Below, piece after piece: positions 60,150-64,000 of a stretch of DNA of 64,000 nucleotides; the first letter of the stretch is position 1, and each line of letters begins with the position of its first letter. The notes below the pieces were generated by a model. That model was not told where the DNA came from. It did not search any database and saw only the letters and a list, made by a program, of their open reading frames with translations. Both the position numbers and the translations under genes were made by a program. The DNA lies in the NCBI GenBank assembly GCA_015258065.1, contig JABZIZ010000003.1, positions 1-64,000 on the forward strand, given 5' to 3'. The stretch comes from Lachnospiraceae bacterium (lineage in GTDB: Bacteria; Bacillota; Clostridia; Lachnospirales; Lachnospiraceae).

Positions 60150-61778
60150 TTATGCAAGCACCCGATCATCCGGATCCATCCACACTTCCAAAATTCCGGA
60201 TCTTTCTTCATTCAGAAAAGCCCTGATCCCATCGGACAGAGAAGAATGACCGTCCAGATGGGAAAAGCTCATTCCGTAAGCCTCCGCAATTTTTGAAAAA
60301 TCCGGCCCCTCTCCCAAATCCACCATTGTGTAGTGACCCTTATAGGCACGATACTGATATTCATGAACCATTCCCAGCACATTATTTCTGAGCAAAACGA
60401 TTTTTACCGGAATATCATACTGTTTCGCACATCCCAGTTCATTCATCGTCATTTGAAAGCCGCCTTCCCCGCAAAGGGCAAGTACCTGCCTATCCGGACA
60501 GGCAAGTTTTGCCCCAATCGCAGCCGGCAGCGCATATCCCATCGTCCCCATTCCTCCGGAAGTGAGCAGCCTGCCTTCCGGTGCCACCTCATAGTAATGC
60601 GTCGCCCAGATCTGGTTTTGACCTACATCCACACATAGGATCGCACCCGTATCCACTTCTCTGGACAAAGCCTTCATCAGTTCCTTAGAAGGAACAAACT
60701 CCTCTTTGACCACAACGCATTTTTCTCTCATCTCCTCTTTCCACTTGTTGAGCGAAGAAAGCCAGGGATCATGCTTTTCCTCCTCCGGCGCACGTTTCAA
60801 CATTTCTCGAAAAATATGCGCAATATCTCCGACAAGCGGAATGGTAGGGCCAACGTTCTTACCGATTTCCGCAGGGTCCACATCGATATGAACCAGAACC
60901 TTTCCGGTTCGAATCAACTCCGGGCGATTCACGGCGCGGTCTGCGACACGCGCACCGATCATGAGTAGCAAATCACATTCATTGATTGCCCTGTTTGCAT
61001 AGGGACGACCGTTGTTGCCGACCATTCCAAAATACAATGGATCATTCGTGGGCAACACGCCGATTCCCATCATGGTCGAAACAACCGGTATCTGGTGAAG
61101 AGATGCAAATTCGCGAATTTCAGAAACCGCATCCGATAGAAAAACACCTCCACCCGCACAAATCAGGGGCTTTTCTGCCCGCAACAGCTCCTTTATTACC
61201 TTCTTGACCTGTACCACATTTCCTTCCACCGTTGGCTTATAGGTACGCATGTGAATCGAATCAGGATACACAAAGGAAGGGAGGGTGGCCGTCTGAATAT
61301 CTGAGGGGATGTCAATCAGAACCGGCCCCTTTCGACCGGAAGTTGCTATAAAATACGCCTCTTTCATGATTCTCGGCAAATCATTGACGTCTCGAACCAA
61401 ATAGGAATATTTGACAAAGGACTCGACTGCGCCGGTGATATCCGCCTCCTGGAATACATCCGAGCCGATCAGCTCCGATTGTACCTGTCCGGTAATACAA
61501 ATCAGCGGAATAGAATCCGCATAAGCAGTTGCGATTCCGGTAATCAGGTTGGTCGCTCCGGGACCGCTGGTCACCACACAAACCCCTGCTTTTCCCGTCA
61601 TTCTTGCATATCCGCTGGCCGCGTGAGCCGCATTTTGTTCCTGCCTGACCAGAATTGGTTTGATGCTGGATTTCCGCAATGAATCAAAAAAGGGGCAGAT
61701 CGCGACACCCGGATACCCGAATAGTACCTCTGTCCCTTCCATTTCCATACATTTCACAAGTGAGTCCGCGCCGTTCAT
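60150..61778 (-). CDS. ilvB: Acetolactate synthase large subunit
   Basis: TPP- and FAD-dependent enzyme of 542 residues that condenses two pyruvates, or pyruvate and 2-oxobutyrate. The catalytic glutamate (about residue 47, in VRQEQNAAHAASGYAR), GPGATNLITGIATAY, the FAD-domain RVADRAVNRPE and the TPP motif GEGGFQMTMNEL through LRNN are intact. Length is slightly shorter than typical 560-590. ATG 61778 follows GCAGGAGG. It has its own promoter near 61880 and is followed by ilvN copy 2. Confidence 0.96.
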   Translation of the reverse strand: MNGADSLVKCMEMEGTEVLFGYPGVAICPFFDSLRKSSIKPILVRQEQNAAHAASGYARMTGKAGVCVVTSGPGATNLITGIATAYADSIPLICITGQVQSELIGSDVFQEADITGAVESFVKYSYLVRDVNDLPRIMKEAYFIATSGRKGPVLIDIPSDIQTATLPSFVYPDSIHMRTYKPTVEGNVVQVKKVIKELLRAEKPLICAGGGVFLSDAVSEIREFASLHQIPVVSTMMGIGVLPTNDPLYFGMVGNNGRPYANRAINECDLLLMIGARVADRAVNRPELIRTGKVLVHIDVDPAEIGKNVGPTIPLVGDIAHIFREMLKRAPEEEKHDPWLSSLNKWKEEMREKCVVVKEEFVPSKELMKALSREVDTGAILCVDVGQNQIWATHYYEVAPEGRLLTSGGMGTMGYALPAAIGAKLACPDRQVLALCGEGGFQMTMNELGCAKQYDIPVKIVLLRNNVLGMVHEYQYRAYKGHYTMVDLGEGPDFSKIAEAYGMSFSHLDGHSSLSDGIRAFLNEERSGILEVWMDPDDRVLA

Positions 61779-61877
61779 TCCGCCTCCTGCTTTTTCTCTT
61801 CAGAGTTAGATCACATCATGGTATCCGAGTCAAGTCAATAGAACCCAAAGAACCTTTGATCTTATGATATGCCTCAC

Positions 61878-61906
61878 ATTATACTATTGATGAAAAAAAA
61901 AGGAAA
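61878..61906 (-). promoter_or_regulatory. Promoter for ilvB
   Basis: Minus-strand TATAAT (61878-61883) with TTTCCT 17 bp upstream (61901-61906), a weak -35. The leader of about 90 bases shows no recognisable T-box. Confidence 0.5.
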
Positions 61907-61915
61907 CGGAAAGAA

Positions 61916-61944
61916 TAGACGCTGATTTCGTGCTGTGCTAGAAT
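61916..61944 (+). promoter_or_regulatory. Promoter for the lipoprotein gene
   Basis: Plus-strand TAGACG (61916-61921), 17-bp spacer, TAGAAT (61939-61944) with TG-n just before it, making an extended -10. Divergent from the ilvB promoter. Confidence 0.5.
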
Positions 61945-61986
61945 AAAAAAAGTATAGCAAAAACAAAATTTAAGGAATGAAACTCT

Positions 61987-62484
61987 ATGAACTTTCAAAA
62001 CAAAAGAAAATGGATCCGCATCCTTGCGCTGATCGTCCTTGCCCTGATGATCCTGTCCACTCTGGGGGGCTGCGCCCAGGATACGGAACAACTGGAAACC
62101 TATAAGAAGAATATGGATACTTTTTTTGACTCGGTAGCCTCCTATAACGCTTCGATTAACGCAATTGATCCCATGTCGGACCAGGCCGAGAAGGAACTGC
62201 TTGGTTATTTAGACAGTATGAATGCAGAATTTTCCAATATGGCGACCTTCCCCATTCCGGAAGAATTCCAGTCCATTTCTAAACTCCCCAAAGATGCTTC
62301 CGATTCCATGGCAAAGGCCGTCTCTCTCTACCATGAAGCCTATGACGGAGAATACAACCAGGGAAAGGCGGAGGAAGCAAGGCAATATTATGAAAGAGCC
62401 AACCGTGCGGTTCAGGTCATGATCCAGGTGCTTCGCGGCAAAAAGCCCGAAGGCGATGATGTCACTGTAACAAACGGAGAATAA
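61987..62484 (+). CDS. Uncharacterised lipoprotein
   Basis: A protein of 165 residues with a basic start, a hydrophobic signal and a lipobox LGGC (Cys about residue 29), so it is likely a diacylglyceryl lipoprotein. The mature part is predicted helical and highly acidic/polar (YKKNMDTFFDSVASYNASINAI, then NQGKAEEARQYYERAN). No family is recognised; the shape suggests a small surface helical bundle. ATG 61987 has AAGGA upstream. It is divergent from ilvB and ends at a bidirectional hairpin shared with atpC. It is the only intact + strand gene in the right third of the window. Confidence 0.75.
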   Translation: MNFQNKRKWIRILALIVLALMILSTLGGCAQDTEQLETYKKNMDTFFDSVASYNASINAIDPMSDQAEKELLGYLDSMNAEFSNMATFPIPEEFQSISKLPKDASDSMAKAVSLYHEAYDGEYNQGKAEEARQYYERANRAVQVMIQVLRGKKPEGDDVTVTNGE

Positions 62485-62486
62485 AA

Positions 62487-62518
62487 TACGGTGGCTGTTG
62501 CCACCGTAAAAATTTTTC
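62487..62518. terminator. Bidirectional terminator between lipoprotein gene and atpC
   Basis: A 9-bp stem TACGGTGGC / GCCACCGTA with a TGTT loop. On the + side AAAAATTTTT follows; on the minus side the transcript of atpC reads ATTTTATTC after the stem. Confidence 0.8.
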
Positions 62519-62943
62519 TAATTCTCATATCTGGAGGACAGCTTCAATCTGGTCAGCGCCCTGGCCATCGCCGCCTGCGACAAATGATATTCGCGCTTGG
62601 ACTGATTTTGTCTCATGTGCTCCTGTGCCTGCTCCAAAGCTTCCCTTGCACGGTTTCTGTCAATATCCTCCGGTCTTTCACAAGTCATCGCCAGGATGGT
62701 ACAACGGTTATTGGCGATCTGGCAGGAACCGTTTCCAATAATCACTTCCAGTTCCCCACCATCTGCACTGACGATCTTCATATCGCCCTGATAGATGGCA
62801 ACGATCATTTCCTCATGGTGAGCCAGAATCTGCATACTTCCATCCTTACAGGGAATCGTCACAGATTCTGCCCTTCCATCAAAGAAAACACCATTCGCAC
62901 TCATCACTTTTAACCCGAAGGTTTCTTTTCCTGTCTGTGCCAT
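62518..62943 (-). CDS. atpC: F1Fo ATP synthase epsilon subunit
   Basis: Central-stalk epsilon subunit, 141 residues. The N-terminal beta sandwich (FGLKVMSANGVFFDGRAESVTIPCKDGSMQILAHHEEMIVAIYQG) and the C-terminal two-helix hairpin (ARALTRLKLSSRYEN) are seen. The QILAHHE segment replaces the common GxLPxHxP loop. It is the last gene of the atp operon and begins directly after the atpD stop. Confidence 0.95.
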   Translation of the reverse strand: MAQTGKETFGLKVMSANGVFFDGRAESVTIPCKDGSMQILAHHEEMIVAIYQGDMKIVSADGGELEVIIGNGSCQIANNRCTILAMTCERPEDIDRNRAREALEQAQEHMRQNQSKREYHLSQAAMARALTRLKLSSRYEN

Positions 62944-64000
62944 TTAATTCATTCCTGACTGCTTCGCTTTTGCAATCACATCTTCCACCGTTCCGACATT
63001 GAAGAAAGCGGATTCGGGATAAGCATCCAGATCCCCTTCCACGATTGCCTCGAAGCCTTTTAACGTTTCCTTGATCGTGACAAATTTACCGGGAACATTG
63101 GTAAACTGCTCTGCCACATGGAAGGGCTGTGACAGGAAACGCTGAATCTTTCTGGCTCTCTGCACCGTCATTTTATCGTCTTCACTGAGCTCTTCCATGC
63201 CGAGGATGGCAATGATATCTTGCAGTTCCTTATATTTTTGCAGCATTTCCTGCACCTTGACTGCAATCTCATAATGCTCATCTCCGACAATTTCTCTTTC
63301 CAATATTCTGGATGATGACTCCAGAGGATCCACTGCCGGATAAATGCCCATTTCCACAATCTTACGGGACAGGACCGTTGTTGCATCCAGGTGTGCAAAA
63401 GTAGTGGCAGGCGCCGGATCCGTCAAATCGTCTGCAGGAACATACACCGCCTGAACCGAAGTGACAGACCCGTTTCTGGTCGAAGCAATTCTTTCCTGAA
63501 GCTGTCCGAGATCTGTCGCCAGGGTAGGCTGATAGCCGACTGCAGAGGGCATCCGTCCAAGCAAAGAAGAAACCTCTGAACCTGCCTGAATAAACCGGAA
63601 AATATTATCAATGAAGAGCAGAACATCCTGATGCTTCACATCCCGGAAATACTCCGCCATGGTCAGACCGGTTTCGGCGACCCTCATACGTGAACCGGGC
63701 GGCTCATTCATCTGCCCAAATACCAGCGCCGTCTTATTGATCACACCGGAACCTTTCATTTCGGTGAAAAGATCGTTTCCTTCTCTGGAACGCTCGCCCA
63801 CGCCGGTAAAAATCGAATATCCACCATGTTCGGTTGCAATATTCTGGATCAACTCTTGAATGAGAACCGTCTTTCCTACGCCCGCACCACCAAAGAGACC
63901 GATTTTACCACCTTTGGCATAGGGTGCAAGCAGGTCAATCACCTTGATTCCGGTCTCCAGAACCTCCACCACCGGGCTTTGATCGACCAGTTCCGGGGGC
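62944..64000 (-). CDS. atpD: F1Fo ATP synthase beta subunit (5' end outside window)
   Basis: 352 C-terminal residues of the catalytic beta subunit; about 110-120 N-terminal residues are beyond base 64000. Seen: GLFGGAGVGKTVLIQEL (Walker A), VGERSREGNDL (catalytic Glu), ALVFGQMNEPPGSRMRV, LLFIDNIFRFIQAG (Walker B), and EELSEDD in place of DELSEED near the C-terminal domain. The reading frame is open to the window edge (PPELVDQSPVVEVLETG), so the ATG-like codon at 63972 is internal and not the start. It is followed immediately by atpC. Confidence 0.98.
   Translation of the reverse strand, partial: PPELVDQSPVVEVLETGIKVIDLLAPYAKGGKIGLFGGAGVGKTVLIQELIQNIATEHGGYSIFTGVGERSREGNDLFTEMKGSGVINKTALVFGQMNEPPGSRMRVAETGLTMAEYFRDVKHQDVLLFIDNIFRFIQAGSEVSSLLGRMPSAVGYQPTLATDLGQLQERIASTRNGSVTSVQAVYVPADDLTDPAPATTFAHLDATTVLSRKIVEMGIYPAVDPLESSSRILEREIVGDEHYEIAVKVQEMLQKYKELQDIIAILGMEELSEDDKMTVQRARKIQRFLSQPFHVAEQFTNVPGKFVTIKETLKGFEAIVEGDLDAYPESAFFNVGTVEDVIAKAKQSGMN

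Noticed and set aside
61779..61877. T-box leader upstream of ilvB
   Set aside because: The leader is under 100 bases, lacks a specifier stem and the AGGGTGG-type T-box core, and no terminator/antiterminator pair is visible.

Overview
The window comes from a low-to-mid GC Gram-positive bacterium of the class Clostridia, most likely Lachnospiraceae or a near relative (inference). The signs are the conserved order rimP-nusA-rnpM-ylxQ-infB-rbfA-nrnA-truB-ribF-rpsO-pnp, a GerW-type spore protein gene, a DUF1836 regulator, an NfnA-like flavoprotein, tandem YhgE/Pip genes, strong AGGAGG ribosome sites and sigma-A style promoters. Nearly all genes lie on the minus strand; the + strand holds two intact orphan genes plus accessory material. 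No rRNA, tRNA or CRISPR array was recognised.

Layout, left to right. 1-5686: minus operon ftsK, folD, a zinc-ribbon membrane protein and a flavoprotein cut by the window edge; a pair of extended -10 promoters separates it from a lone + gene (5798-6400). 6409-11754: minus operon of a DUF1538 membrane protein, a tandem PII-like regulator, a small unknown protein, a DUF2953 protein, GerW, a coiled-coil J-domain protein and proB. 11802-19435: an unknown membrane protein, CbiL, a Nim/PNPOx-like flavoprotein, and two YhgE/Pip proteins flanking a repeat-tailed membrane protein. 19445-22860: AT-richer accessory scar with a probably truncated membrane protein, a conjugative-element fragment, a frameshifted and truncated AAA/DUF4143 ATPase, an IS256-type transposase tail, a 77-bp palindrome and a small + strand membrane-protein gene with a terminator.

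22915-36732: rlmD, pcrA, a DUF1836 protein, recN, nadK, tlyA, dxs, ispA, xseB, xseA, nusB and an Asp23-family gene, the classic Clostridia isoprenoid/xse/nusB cluster but without argR. 36809-49841: prfC, then the pnp-rpsO-ribF-truB-nrnA-rbfA-infB-ylxQ-rnpM-nusA-rimP transcription/translation block. 49961-52654: metNIQ methionine importer. 52881-61778: branched-chain amino acid genes: an ilvN-ilvC-yfhO-leuC-leuD-deoD operon bounded by a sigma-A promoter and a 15-bp terminator stem, preceded by ilvB plus a second ilvN. 61987-62484: a + strand lipoprotein. 62518-64000: atpC and a truncated atpD.

No clearly new defence or mobile system was found. The best leads are (a) the DUF1538 transporter-like protein linked to a double PII-like protein, (b) repeated short tandem duplications, several of them spanning stop codons or lying in protein tails and linkers (recN, the DUF1836 gene, ribF/rpsO, truB, xseB, the YhgE-associated protein), and (c) the accessory scar with its long palindrome. 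Start codons were re-chosen by ribosome binding site where the longest open frame looked wrong; this is noted per gene.
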